Below the pieces are notes generated by a model that was not told the origin of the DNA, searched no databases, and worked only from the letters and a program-made list of their open reading frames with translations. 64,000 nt of DNA, taken from NCBI RefSeq assembly GCF_023721835.1, contig NZ_JAMKFE010000006.1:186001-250000 (forward strand), in the 5' to 3' direction. Shown here one piece after another: positions 55,060 to 63,559 of the stretch. This stretch comes from Caldimonas mangrovi. Its GTDB lineage: Bacteria > Pseudomonadota > Gammaproteobacteria > Burkholderiales > Burkholderiaceae_C. The stretch's first letter is position 1, and every line of letters starts with the position of its first letter. The position numbers were made by a program, and so were the translations under genes.

Positions 55060-55456
55060 ACGGGCGCGGGCGCACGGCGCCCTTCGTCGCACAGTCAAAA
55101 ACATCCTTTCTGGGAACGCTGATCGCTGTACCTGCTGTCGGCGGCGTCCCAATGAAAAATCACTGCTCGCGTGGTCGAAGCGCCGCCGTGTCGGCGCGTG
55201 AGCAGCCTTCGCCAAGTCCCCCAGCTGATGGTATTTCTGCGCGTTGCATTGCAGCGCGCAGCTCTTGGCGTTTTTAAACCAAAGTGACTTTCAGACACAA
55301 ATGAACAGCAAAAAGTTACTACAGGAGAGGTTTGGTTTTCCGATTGAACGAGAGACGGCGCAGAAAGCGCTGTCGGTGCGGAAAACCTGTTCGGGATGGT
55401 CCGCACGTTCGGGCCATTTACATCGGGTTGAACCTTAAGAATCGTTGGGATAAATC
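55060..55456 (+). promoter_or_regulatory. Long noncoding gap with nested stem between the tandem lipoprotein genes
   Basis: The 397-nt gap has no supported gene. A weak terminator-like stem GGGCGC/GCGCCC lies at 55062-55082. A nested stem follows at 55163-55205: outer CTGCTC/GAGCAG and inner GCGCCG-CCGTGT-CGGCGC. From about 55255 to 55345 the sequence is AT-rich against the local background. It probably holds the promoter and leader of copy 2; clear hexamers were not identified. Confidence 0.35.
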
Positions 55457-57661
55457 ATGCGTACACGTTCATATCTGGCGCCGGCGGCTATTTGGCTCGC
55501 CTTGCTGGTCTCGGGCTGTGGAGGGGGGAGTTCCACCTCCGCGACCGAGACGTCAAACGGGACCGGCAGCGAGGCCGTCGAAGAGCAGGAGCCGCAGGAG
55601 GATGCCGACGCCACCAGCGCCGAGCAGGAAAGCGCCCAGCGCGTCCAGTCTTCCACCTATTACAGCCAACGACTGATCAAGGTCGGGGTCCAGGGTTCCG
55701 GACGTGTCACCAGCGATCGCGGTGGCATCGATTGCAATGCCAGCGGCGGGCCGAAGTGTTCGACCGGTTACTCGGCGCTGACCTACGTGCGCCTGAGTGC
55801 CACACCGGCGGCGGGCGCTACCTTTACCGGCTGGTCCGGGTCGTGCCGGGGCACCAACCTGGTGTGCCGCGTATCGAACAGCCGCTCGCGCGATGTCAGG
55901 GCGACCTTCTCGCAGGCACCGGTCGCCGTCACCAACTACTCGCTCAGCGTGTCGGTCTCCGGCACCGGAAGCGTGACCAGCAATCCGGGCGGCATCAGCT
56001 GCGGCAGCGGCGGCAGTGCCTGCACCGGCTCGTTTGCCAACGGCACGGGGGTGGCGCTCAGCGCCCAGGCACCGTCAGGCTACACCTTCCAGGGGTGGGG
56101 CGGTGCATGCAGCGGCACAGGCAGCACCTGCCAGGTGACGATGTCCCAAGCGCGCAGCGTGAGCGCGTCGTTTGCCGTCGCGCAACCGACGAGCCACACC
56201 CTGGGCGTGGCCGTCTCCGGCACCGGCAATGTCCGCAGCTCGCCGTCCGGCATCGATTGCGGCAACTCGGCCACCGACTGCTCGTCGTCGTTTGACACCG
56301 CGAGCAGCGTGACGCTGACGGCTGCTGCACCGAGCGGCCAGGTGTTCAACGGCTGGGGCGGCGCATGTTCGGGCACCAGCAGCAGCTGCACGGTCTCGAT
56401 GTCCAGCGCGCGCAGTGTCCAGGCGAACTTCGCGGCCGCACCGGCGCCGGACACCGGCGATTCAGGCGGATCGTCCACCAGCAGCGCCTGCAGCACGCTC
56501 TACGCTTCCAGTCTCACGCTGAAGAGCGGTTTCGTGACCGACCTGATCTCGTCGCTGTCCAAGCCGGCGAAGGGCAAGGCCTTCCTCGATCCGTCCTACA
56601 AGACCTGTGTGGTGCGAGTGACCGACCACGCCTCCGAGCCGCCGTCTGGCTTCGCGCGCAATGACTACTCGCGCCGCCAAGCCTTCAACGCGGACAGTAC
56701 CCGCCTGATCGTCTATGCGTACGATGGCTTCTGGCATCTCTACGACGCCAAGACCTTCGCGCACCTCAAGCGACTGAACGGGCCTGCTGCGGACGCCGAG
56801 CCGCAATGGCACCCGACCGACCCCAACCTGCTGCACTACCTGCCGACCAACGGAGGCATGGTGGTCAACGAGTTGAACGTGTCGACGAACACCAGCCGCG
56901 TGGTAGGCAACTTCACTGGCCGGCTGCCATGGTCGAATGCCGCGCGCCTGTGGACGAAGTCGGAAGGTTCGCCGTCGGCGGATGGGCGCTACTGGGCCTT
57001 CATGGCCGAGACCTCCAGCTTCTCGCCGGTGGGGATCGTCGTGTGGGACCGCGTGACCGACACCATCGTCAGCACGATGGCCAACAGCAACCGCCCCGAT
57101 CACCTGAGCATGAGTGCGTCCGGCAACTATGTCGTCGTGTCGTGGCTCGACAAGGTGGTGGCCTATGACCGCAACCTGCAGAACCCGCGCACGATCCAGA
57201 AGAGCAGCGAGCACTCGGACATCGCCCTCGACGAGAACGGCGACGATGTATACGTGTCTGTCGACTACCAGTCGAACAACGGTGCCGTGTTCATGATCAA
57301 CCTGCGCACCGGGGCGCGTACCGACCTGTTCGGCACCTACATCAGCGGGACGGCGACGGCCATTCACTTCTCCGGCAAGGCGTTCCGCAAGCCGGGCTGG
57401 GTGCTGATGTCGACCTATGCCGACTACGGTGGAGCCATGCAGTGGCTGCACCGGAAGATCACCGCGGTGCAGCTGAAGGCCAACCCGACCGTGTACCACC
57501 TGGCGCACACCCGTGTGGTCGACAATGGCTACTGGACCGAGCCTCAGGCGAGCGTCAACCGCGACTTCACGAAGGTGCTGTTCACGTCCAACTGGGGTGT
57601 CAACAGCAGCATGGACCTCGATGCTTACATGGTCGAGATCCCGGCCGGTGCGTTGAAGTAA
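55457..57661 (+). CDS. Secreted lipoprotein: three InlB-like repeats plus propeller-like domain (copy 2)
   Basis: A 734-residue paralogue of the preceding gene. Signal with lipobox LVSGC near residue 22, an acidic linker (EEQEPQEDADATSAEQE), three InlB-like repeats, a Ser/Gly spacer, then the same C-terminal domain, with long stretches identical to copy 1 (for example VVNELNVSTNTSRVVGNF). It differs mainly in repeat number and linker. Probably displayed at the outer-membrane surface. A clear terminator follows. Role unknown; carbohydrate binding or modification is inferred only from location. Confidence 0.8.
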   Translation: MRTRSYLAPAAIWLALLVSGCGGGSSTSATETSNGTGSEAVEEQEPQEDADATSAEQESAQRVQSSTYYSQRLIKVGVQGSGRVTSDRGGIDCNASGGPKCSTGYSALTYVRLSATPAAGATFTGWSGSCRGTNLVCRVSNSRSRDVRATFSQAPVAVTNYSLSVSVSGTGSVTSNPGGISCGSGGSACTGSFANGTGVALSAQAPSGYTFQGWGGACSGTGSTCQVTMSQARSVSASFAVAQPTSHTLGVAVSGTGNVRSSPSGIDCGNSATDCSSSFDTASSVTLTAAAPSGQVFNGWGGACSGTSSSCTVSMSSARSVQANFAAAPAPDTGDSGGSSTSSACSTLYASSLTLKSGFVTDLISSLSKPAKGKAFLDPSYKTCVVRVTDHASEPPSGFARNDYSRRQAFNADSTRLIVYAYDGFWHLYDAKTFAHLKRLNGPAADAEPQWHPTDPNLLHYLPTNGGMVVNELNVSTNTSRVVGNFTGRLPWSNAARLWTKSEGSPSADGRYWAFMAETSSFSPVGIVVWDRVTDTIVSTMANSNRPDHLSMSASGNYVVVSWLDKVVAYDRNLQNPRTIQKSSEHSDIALDENGDDVYVSVDYQSNNGAVFMINLRTGARTDLFGTYISGTATAIHFSGKAFRKPGWVLMSTYADYGGAMQWLHRKITAVQLKANPTVYHLAHTRVVDNGYWTEPQASVNRDFTKVLFTSNWGVNSSMDLDAYMVEIPAGALK
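55672..56440 (+). repeat. Three tandem InlB-like protein repeats
   Basis: Units of about 245 bp at about 55672-55920, 55934-56180 and 56191-56440 within copy 2. Each encodes an SGTG-like strand, GI-x-CG, a GW-x-G-x-C turn and a second Cys. Units 2 and 3 are most alike, suggesting internal duplication. Confidence 0.75.
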
Positions 57662-57696
57662 GAACGCCGCGAGCCCTGCAGGGCTTGCAGATCGCG

Positions 57697-57725
57697 AAGG
57701 CCTCCGCAGCGCGGAGGCCTTTTTT
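57697..57725 (+). terminator. Rho-independent terminator of lipoprotein copy 2
   Basis: An 11-bp stem AAGGCCTCCGC-AGC-GCGGAGGCCTT running into a T-tract ending at 57725, 35 nt after the stop. It directly abuts the stop codon of the convergent YdcF-like gene. Confidence 0.93.
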
Positions 57726-58498
57726 CATTCGGCCTGGCCGCGCAGGCGGTAGGTCCACAGCCCGACGATTTCGTGCAGGGCGGTGGCAAAGCGGTCGGGC
57801 CCGCCGTTGTGCGGCAGCCAGGCGCGCCAAGTCGGGTTGACGATCTGGCGGTAGGCGACCGGATAAGGCTGGACAGCGAGGCCGAGCCTCGCGGCCACCG
57901 CTGTGGCGCGTCGCATGTGCACCGCGCTCGTCACGAGCCAGACAGCCCCTCGATGTCGGTGGATCTCTGCCTGCACCTGCATCAGGTCTTCATAGGTGGT
58001 GCGAGAGCGGGGCGAATAGAGGATCGCGTCGGCTGGCACACCGAGGCGCTGTGCCACGCGGCCCATCTCGGCTGCGATCGAGCGGTCGTCATCGCCTGGT
58101 GGGCCGCCGGTGAACAGCATCGAGCCTCCAGTACGCCGCCACAGCTCGACGCCTTCGTGAAGCCGTTGCCAGCCGTCTTGGTCGAGTTGCACGCTGTGGG
58201 TTCGATCGGGCGTCCACATCTGCCCGCTGCCGAGCACGATGACCAACGCCTGCGGATCGCGGGCCACCGCGAGCGGTGCCACAGCGATCGGGCCCTCCAG
58301 GTGGCGGATCAGCAGATTGCCGACGGCCGGAGTGCTGCACACCCAGGCCCACAGCGTGAGACCGAGCAGCCCGGGGCGCCAGCGACGCAATGCCGGGCCG
58401 CAGCGGGGGCGAAAGGAAAGGGCGGTGAGTGCCAGCAGCCCGACAACGAAGTAGAACGTCATCGGCAGCAGCAGTTCGATCAGTGCATTGATAAACAC
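57725..58498 (-). CDS. YdcF/ElyC-like DUF218 membrane protein
   Basis: A 257-residue protein with two N-terminal hydrophobic segments and a DUF218 domain: ALVIVLGSGQ, LFTGGPPGDDDRSIAAEMGRVAQRLGVP, SRTTYEDLMQ and WLVTSAVHMRRA. The E. coli relatives ElyC and SanA affect envelope integrity and lipid carrier use. The start is GTG at 58498 with no good ribosome site. It lies 21 nt after the stand-alone propeller-like gene and is probably co-transcribed with it. Confidence 0.85.
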   Translation of the reverse strand: MFINALIELLLPMTFYFVVGLLALTALSFRPRCGPALRRWRPGLLGLTLWAWVCSTPAVGNLLIRHLEGPIAVAPLAVARDPQALVIVLGSGQMWTPDRTHSVQLDQDGWQRLHEGVELWRRTGGSMLFTGGPPGDDDRSIAAEMGRVAQRLGVPADAILYSPRSRTTYEDLMQVQAEIHRHRGAVWLVTSAVHMRRATAVAARLGLAVQPYPVAYRQIVNPTWRAWLPHNGGPDRFATALHEIVGLWTYRLRGQAE

Positions 58499-58519
58499 GG
58501 GACAGGCGCGCGTGCGGCT

Positions 58520-59845
58520 TCAGGGGCGAGCGGCGAGAGCACCCGGTGGCACCAGCACCATGTAGGCGTCGACATCCGTTTCGCTCGCCGTTCCCCAGTT
58601 GGAGTTGAACATCAGGCGCGTGAAGTCGCGGTTCGCCGAGGCGTGCGGCTCCGTCCAGTACTTCGCGTAGCGGCTGTGATGGTGCGCGAGGTGCACGATG
58701 CGTGGTTTGGCCTTCAGTTCGACGGCGAAGAGCCGTCTGTGCAGCCACTGCTGGCCGGCCTTGCCGTAGTCGGCATAGGTGGACACCAGCACCCAGCCGG
58801 GCCGGCGGTAGGCCTTGCCGGAGACATGCAGGGCCGTCGCGGTGCCGGCGACGTATGTCGGGAACAGATCGGTACGCTGGCCGGTGCGTAGGTTGAGCAT
58901 GAACAGCGCGCCATCGTTGGCTTTGTAATCAATGGCGACATACGCGTCGTCGCCGTCGGCGGTCAGCGCGATGTCCGAATGCTCGCCGACACGCTGCAGC
59001 ACGCGAGGCTGCGTCAGTTCGCGGGTGAAGGCAGTCGGACCGTCGTTCCAGGAGACGACGACATGGCGGCCGGACGGACTCATGCTGAGGTGGTCGGCCC
59101 GCACCTTGCCGTGTGCCGCGAAATCGTAGGTCGCCAGGATCTTGTCCTCGATCAGGTCATAGGTGAAAAGGCCCAGCCCTTGCCAACGGTCGTCGTCCAC
59201 CTGGAAGGCCCAGTAGCGACCGTCGGCCGATGGAGACCCTTCGGACCGCGTCCACGCGGACTGCGCACGCGGCCACAGCGCGCGCAGCCGGGTGCCGAAA
59301 TCGGCCACCACGCGCGAGTGCCCGGTTTTGACGTTCAATTCGTGCAGGCGCATGCCCACACCGTTGGTCGGCAGGTAATACAGCAGTGCGGGATCGGTCG
59401 GGTGCCATTGAGGTTCGGCGTCGCCGGCCGGGCCGGACAGCACCTTCAGGTGTTTCAGCGTGCGGGCGTCGTAGAGGTGCCAGTAGCCGTCCTGGGCCAC
59501 GACGAGCAAGCGCGTGTCGTCGGCATTGAAGGCCTGCCGGCGGGAGTAGTCGTTGCGGGCGAAGCCCTTGGGCGGCTCCTGGTCATGGGCGGTGACCCGA
59601 ACGACACAACTGCCGTGCACCGGGTCGAGCAGCGCTTCACCCTTGCCCGGCCTGGCGAGGGCAGGCACGGGCGCCGTGTGCTGAGCGGCTCGGGGCAGCG
59701 TGTTCGCCGGCTGAAGCTTGGCGCATGCTGCCTCGACCGCTGTCGACGTGTCGACCCGCTGGCCGTGCGATGGATCTGCCCCGAGGCTCATGGCGAGGGC
59801 TGCCGCCGATGCGGAGGCGAGCGCCTGATGGCAGCGTCTGTTCAC
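58520..59845 (-). CDS. Secreted stand-alone propeller-like protein (copy 3)
   Basis: A 441-residue relative of the two lipoproteins that has no InlB-like repeats and no lipobox. A probable signal peptide (HQALASASAAALAMSLGADPSHG) suggests periplasmic or extracellular release. It keeps GFARNDYSRRQAFNADDTR, DGYWHLYDA, EPQWHPTDPALLYYLPTNG, EGSPSADGRYWAF, EHSDIALTADGDDAYVAIDY and the C-terminal YWTEPHASANRDFTRLMFNSNWG, but is clearly more diverged than copies 1 and 2 are from each other. GTG 59845 overlaps the phosphopantetheinyl transferase stop as GTGA, with AAGGAG upstream. Function unknown. Confidence 0.8.
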   Translation of the reverse strand: MNRRCHQALASASAAALAMSLGADPSHGQRVDTSTAVEAACAKLQPANTLPRAAQHTAPVPALARPGKGEALLDPVHGSCVVRVTAHDQEPPKGFARNDYSRRQAFNADDTRLLVVAQDGYWHLYDARTLKHLKVLSGPAGDAEPQWHPTDPALLYYLPTNGVGMRLHELNVKTGHSRVVADFGTRLRALWPRAQSAWTRSEGSPSADGRYWAFQVDDDRWQGLGLFTYDLIEDKILATYDFAAHGKVRADHLSMSPSGRHVVVSWNDGPTAFTRELTQPRVLQRVGEHSDIALTADGDDAYVAIDYKANDGALFMLNLRTGQRTDLFPTYVAGTATALHVSGKAYRRPGWVLVSTYADYGKAGQQWLHRRLFAVELKAKPRIVHLAHHHSRYAKYWTEPHASANRDFTRLMFNSNWGTASETDVDAYMVLVPPGALAARP

Positions 59846-60549
59846 GGGATCTCCTTCGGATCGGCGAGGACCTTGGCCACTGCGCCGACGATGTTCTGGT
59901 CCAGAAGAAAGGATTGGACGAGGACCGAAATGCAGGTGCTGCCCAGATCGACAGGCACGATCCGGGGTGCGGGAGCCAGGCCTGCGTCGACGGACTGGGC
60001 AGGCAGGCTGAGGCCGCTGCCGATGGCTTTCAGGCACGCTTCCTTGCGTGTCCAGCCGTAGAGGAAAGCAAGATCTCGCTGTGCTGCGGGAGTGTCGAGC
60101 AACTCCTGCCGTTCGGCCGAGGTGTAGTTGTGCCGTGCCAGTTCGAGGGCGTCCGGCATCGGTCGCAGCATTTCGACGTCGATGCCCAACTCGCCTTCCC
60201 GTGCGACAGCCATGAGGGCGACGTCCGCGCTGTGGCTCAGATTGAAGCTGCATGCCGCGGGAACGAGGAAGGGCTTGCCGTAAGGGCCCAGCGAGAAGCG
60301 GATGGCGTGAGGCGCGAGGCCGGTCTGCCGGGACAGAAGCGCGCGCAGTGCGCAATGGGCGGCAAGGAATCGTTGACGGTCGCGATCGAAGACGAACCGC
60401 TGCGCGCGTGCGCGCTCGTCGTCAGAGAGCCACGCCTGCTCGTCCGCCGAAGGCGCGGTATCCAGCCCGGCGCGCCAGAGCCGGGCCAGCGGAGGTGTGA
60501 CCACAGACGTGAACTCGACCATGCGGATGGCATGCAGCAGTGTGCTCAT
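59842..60549 (-). CDS. 4'-phosphopantetheinyl transferase (Sfp type)
   Basis: A 235-residue enzyme that attaches the phosphopantetheine arm to carrier proteins. The magnesium-binding motif is GIDVE, the second signature WTRKEACLKAIG, and FNLSHSADVALMAV is the usual third block. ATG 60549 is chosen; ATG 60522 (MVEFTSV) is possible. No carrier protein gene is in the window, though exosortase-A clusters often carry one. Translationally coupled to the secreted copy 3, which is unexpected. Confidence 0.9.
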   Translation of the reverse strand: MSTLLHAIRMVEFTSVVTPPLARLWRAGLDTAPSADEQAWLSDDERARAQRFVFDRDRQRFLAAHCALRALLSRQTGLAPHAIRFSLGPYGKPFLVPAACSFNLSHSADVALMAVAREGELGIDVEMLRPMPDALELARHNYTSAERQELLDTPAAQRDLAFLYGWTRKEACLKAIGSGLSLPAQSVDAGLAPAPRIVPVDLGSTCISVLVQSFLLDQNIVGAVAKVLADPKEIP

Positions 60550-60617
60550 GGATGTCTGTCCGGCGGCCTTCCGGCGCGACAATGGCCGTTTGCCGAGACA
60601 GCTTGCGCTGTCTCGTG

Positions 60618-60646
60618 CCGCAGCGGTCGCAGATTATCCGCTGCGG
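60618..60646. promoter_or_regulatory. Perfect 9-bp inverted repeat between divergent genes
   Basis: CCGCAGCGG-N11-CCGCTGCGG in the 183-nt gap between the phosphopantetheinyl transferase and the CocE-like hydrolase. It is well placed as an operator for both; as RNA it would be a 9-bp leader hairpin. The spacer is locally AT-rich (AGATTAT). Confidence 0.45.
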
Positions 60647-60732
60647 CGATGAGCGCGTATCTCCCTTGCCCAAGGGGAATGCGCAGCCGTGCGCCGGACA
60701 GGGCGAAGGGCAGAACAAGCATGGAGGCCGAG

Positions 60733-62604
60733 ATGAGCCGCAGGGGTCGGGTGAAATGGCTGTGGGCGCTGCTGGCGCTGGCGTTGTCTGCGGGGGCCGG
60801 CATCGTCGCCCTGTATGCAGGGCGGCACCATGTTCCCGTGCACTGGCAGGTGGCCGTGCGTGCGCTCATCTCGGGTGTGACGGTGGATCATGGCGTGCGT
60901 ATCGCCATGCCGGACGGCGTGCACCTCGCCGCCAGCCTTTACCTGCCACCGAACGCCCGGCGCTCATTGCCGACCGTGCTGATACGTCTGCCCTACGACC
61001 GCAAGCGTTATGGCGAGGCCCTGGCATCGGCGCTGTTCTTCTCGCGCCACGGCTATGCCGTGCTGGTGCAGGACATTCGCGGCAAGTTCGAATCCGAAGG
61101 GGAGTTCGCCCCGTGGTATCGCGCGACCGAAGACGGCGCTGCGACGCTGGACTGGATCGTGCAGCAGCCCTGGTCGAACGGCAAGGTCGGGACCTTTGGG
61201 TGCTCGGCGCTGGGCGAACTGCAGTATGCCCTGGCGCGCGCACGCCATCCGGCACACGCGGCCATGATCGCTCAGGGGGCAGGCGGCGCGCTCGGCTCCA
61301 TGAGGGGGACGTCCGCGCACTTCGGATTCTTCGAGGGCGGGGTGTTTCAACTGGCGTCGGGCTTCGGCTGGTTCGTCAAGCATGGGGCGAAGGACCCGCG
61401 TGCGCCGGCCCCTGCGGGGCTCGACATCGGGTCGGCGATATGGGGTCTGCCGGTGGCGGGTCTGGTGAATCAGGCCCGCCCGGCCCCCAACGCCTATGAC
61501 GAACTGCTGCGGTGGCCGCTCGACGATCCCCGATGGCGCGGGTACGGTTTCGTCTCGGATGGAGACCGACTCACGACGCCGACCCTGGACATCAACAACT
61601 GGGGCGACCAGACGATCGAGGGCACACTGGCGCTCGCGCGGCATGCCAGGGCCCAGGAAACCGACCGTGGGCCGGTACGGCATCACGTGGTGATCGCACC
61701 GGGCGACCATTGCGAGGCCGAAGCCATCGCGCAGACCGGGCGTTTCGGGGATCTCGAAATGCCTCATGCCGAACAGCCGTACCGAGATTGGTATCTGCGA
61801 TGGTTCGATCACTGGTTGCGAGGCAACGCCGACGCGCTTGAAGAGTTGCCGCCGTACCTGTTCTACGTGGTAGGTGAGGGGCGCTGGCTGACGTCGTCCC
61901 ACTGGCCGCCGGAAGGTGTGCAGACACAGCGGTGGTACCTGCACAGCGCGGGCAGGGCCAACAGTCGCGATGGCGACGGCCAGTTGCTCACCGCACCCGC
62001 ACCTGCGGGCGAGGCGAACGACGAATTCGTGTACGACCCGGCGAAACCGGTCCCGTCGCGGGGCGGTCCCCTGTGCTGCACCGGCAATCCGGCCGATCGG
62101 GCGGGGCCAGTGGACCAGCGCGACGTCGAGACCCGCTCGGATGTCCTGGTCTACACATCGCCACCGCTGCAGCGGCCTTTGCGCATTGCCGGCCCCCTGG
62201 TGGCGAAATTGACGGTCTCTTCCAGCGCGCCCGACACCGATTTCGTCGCGCGGCTTGTGCACGTGTGGCCCGATGGACGCGCGACCAGCATCCAGGAGGG
62301 GGCGCTGCGCGCTCGATACCGCGAAGGAACCGACAAGCCGGCCTTGATGACTCCCGGGCAGACCTACCAAATTGCGGTGAACATGCGGTCGATCGCCTAC
62401 CTGCTACCTGAAGGGCACCGGCTCCGGCTCCACGTGACGAGCAGCAGCTTTCCACGGCTGGAACGCAACCTCAACACTGGCGGGGACAACGCTGAAGAAT
62501 CGCGTGGCGTGGTGGCCCGAAACAGGGTGCACCACGGGGGCGCACGGCTGTCCTACCTCGAACTGCCTGTTCTCGAGCTGCCCGCAGTGGGCAGCGACCG
62601 TTGA
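60733..62604 (+). CDS. CocE/NonD family alpha/beta hydrolase, membrane-anchored
   Basis: A 623-residue protein with an N-terminal hydrophobic segment (WLWALLALALSAGAGIVALY) acting as anchor or signal. The X-Pro peptidase/CocE fold follows: VRIAMPDGVHLAASLYLP, VLVQDIRGKFESEG, nucleophile elbow GCSALGE (Ser158), and a C-terminal jelly-roll (PLRIAGPLVAKLTVSSSAPDTDFVARLVHV ... GHRLRLHVTSS). ATG 60733 has GGAGG 5 nt upstream; ATG 60721 is also possible. Likely an esterase, amidase or acyl hydrolase on the periplasmic side; the substrate is unknown. It converges on the next gene with a 7-nt gap. Confidence 0.87.
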   Translation: MSRRGRVKWLWALLALALSAGAGIVALYAGRHHVPVHWQVAVRALISGVTVDHGVRIAMPDGVHLAASLYLPPNARRSLPTVLIRLPYDRKRYGEALASALFFSRHGYAVLVQDIRGKFESEGEFAPWYRATEDGAATLDWIVQQPWSNGKVGTFGCSALGELQYALARARHPAHAAMIAQGAGGALGSMRGTSAHFGFFEGGVFQLASGFGWFVKHGAKDPRAPAPAGLDIGSAIWGLPVAGLVNQARPAPNAYDELLRWPLDDPRWRGYGFVSDGDRLTTPTLDINNWGDQTIEGTLALARHARAQETDRGPVRHHVVIAPGDHCEAEAIAQTGRFGDLEMPHAEQPYRDWYLRWFDHWLRGNADALEELPPYLFYVVGEGRWLTSSHWPPEGVQTQRWYLHSAGRANSRDGDGQLLTAPAPAGEANDEFVYDPAKPVPSRGGPLCCTGNPADRAGPVDQRDVETRSDVLVYTSPPLQRPLRIAGPLVAKLTVSSSAPDTDFVARLVHVWPDGRATSIQEGALRARYREGTDKPALMTPGQTYQIAVNMRSIAYLLPEGHRLRLHVTSSSFPRLERNLNTGGDNAEESRGVVARNRVHHGGARLSYLELPVLELPAVGSDR

Positions 62605-62611
62605 TGCAGGA

Positions 62612-63559
62612 TCAGGCTGCAGCGAGCCGCTCGACCGGCGCGGATTCGGCGGCGAGGCCGACCGAAGAGACCGATCCCGGGGCTTCGGCACCCAGCACCC
62701 GCTCGTGCAACCACTGCTCGATCAAGCCGGTCAATGCCTGTTGTGCATGCGGCTGCGTCAAGGTGTGATCGCTTTGGCGGAGATAGGTGTATCGCACGTC
62801 GTCGACGAAACCGTAGGATTCGAACATCTCGCAGAACTGGCCTTCGTAGTTGTACCAATCCGGCTCGCCGCCGGAGTACACGAAGTACAGCTGCACGCCG
62901 CGATCGACCAGCGTGCGGATGCGAGCGCCGAACTCGTCACGCGCGGGCATGCGGGAGCGTCCGAAGATGACCGGGCCCTCCGCGGCGGGGGTGCCAGTGC
63001 CGTCATCCTGGGATGTGTCGAGCCGGGCCCTCAGCATGTAGCGCGCCAGCTTGTACGCAGTGGCCGGCACGCCGTGGCGACGCAGCCGGTGCCACAGGCC
63101 GAGCAGCTTGGCCTTGCGCGTCGGGTAGACGTAGGAATCGAACAGCAGCGCGGCCTGGAGGCGAGAGTCCTCGAGTGCTGTCAGATGCGCGATGTCGGCG
63201 CCCGAACAGAAGCCGATCATGAAAAATCGATGGCACCCGTAGCGCGAGGCGGCGAGGTCCATTGCCGCCCGCGTGTCGGCAACGAACTGGGCGCTGGCCG
63301 ACTGGGTGCTGATGGCGCGCTGGCTGTCGCCCAGCCCGCTCAGGTCGAAGCGCAACGTGGGCACGCCGAGCTGCGCGAAGCGCCGCGCCAGCTTGACGTT
63401 CATCCGGTGTGGACCGACCCGTGGGATGACGCCGGCGTTCGTCAAGAGCGCCATGACCGGTGGGTTGCTGCCGCCGCGGGCGGCGTCGGGAAAGGTCAGC
63501 GTGCCGACGAGATTCTGTTGGGGGCCGAAGACCAGTGTGTGTTCGATCATCGCGGTCAC
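62612..63559 (-). CDS. Exosortase-A-associated alpha/beta hydrolase 1
   Basis: A 315-residue cytoplasmic alpha/beta hydrolase. TLRFDLSGLGDS is the oxyanion/elbow precursor strand; the nucleophile elbow is GFCSG with Cys at 118, not Ser, which fits the hydrolase-1 type of exosortase loci (TIGR03100 as I recall). GTG 63559 overlaps the upstream stop as GTGA; ATG 63550 is the alternative. The C-terminal His is expected near SDHTLTQPHAQ. It probably processes an acyl thioester or ester linked to polymer modification (inference). Confidence 0.8.
   Translation of the reverse strand: MTAMIEHTLVFGPQQNLVGTLTFPDAARGGSNPPVMALLTNAGVIPRVGPHRMNVKLARRFAQLGVPTLRFDLSGLGDSQRAISTQSASAQFVADTRAAMDLAASRYGCHRFFMIGFCSGADIAHLTALEDSRLQAALLFDSYVYPTRKAKLLGLWHRLRRHGVPATAYKLARYMLRARLDTSQDDGTGTPAAEGPVIFGRSRMPARDEFGARIRTLVDRGVQLYFVYSGGEPDWYNYEGQFCEMFESYGFVDDVRYTYLRQSDHTLTQPHAQQALTGLIEQWLHERVLGAEAPGSVSSVGLAAESAPVERLAAA

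Noticed and set aside
55062-55082. GGGCGC/GCGCCC stem as terminator of lipoprotein copy 1
   Set aside because: A 6-bp stem with a 9-nt loop and no T-run; kept only as a weak element of the gap.
55244-55438. 64-codon open frame in the gap between the lipoprotein genes
   Set aside because: No ribosome site, no family motif, and a codon pattern unlike neighbouring genes.
55672-56440. Regular tandem repeats as a possible CRISPR or satellite
   Set aside because: The units are about 245 bp, in frame, and encode InlB-like protein repeats with conserved Cys and Gly-Trp.
35885-57661. PEP-CTERM sorting tails in exported proteins of the locus
   Set aside because: None of the exported products ends in a PEP motif followed by a TM helix and basic residues.
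59725-60732. Possible 330-residue N-terminal extension of the CocE-like hydrolase
   Set aside because: The extension runs opposite the phosphopantetheinyl transferase and has no domain; the membrane segment and ribosome site at 60733 mark the real start.
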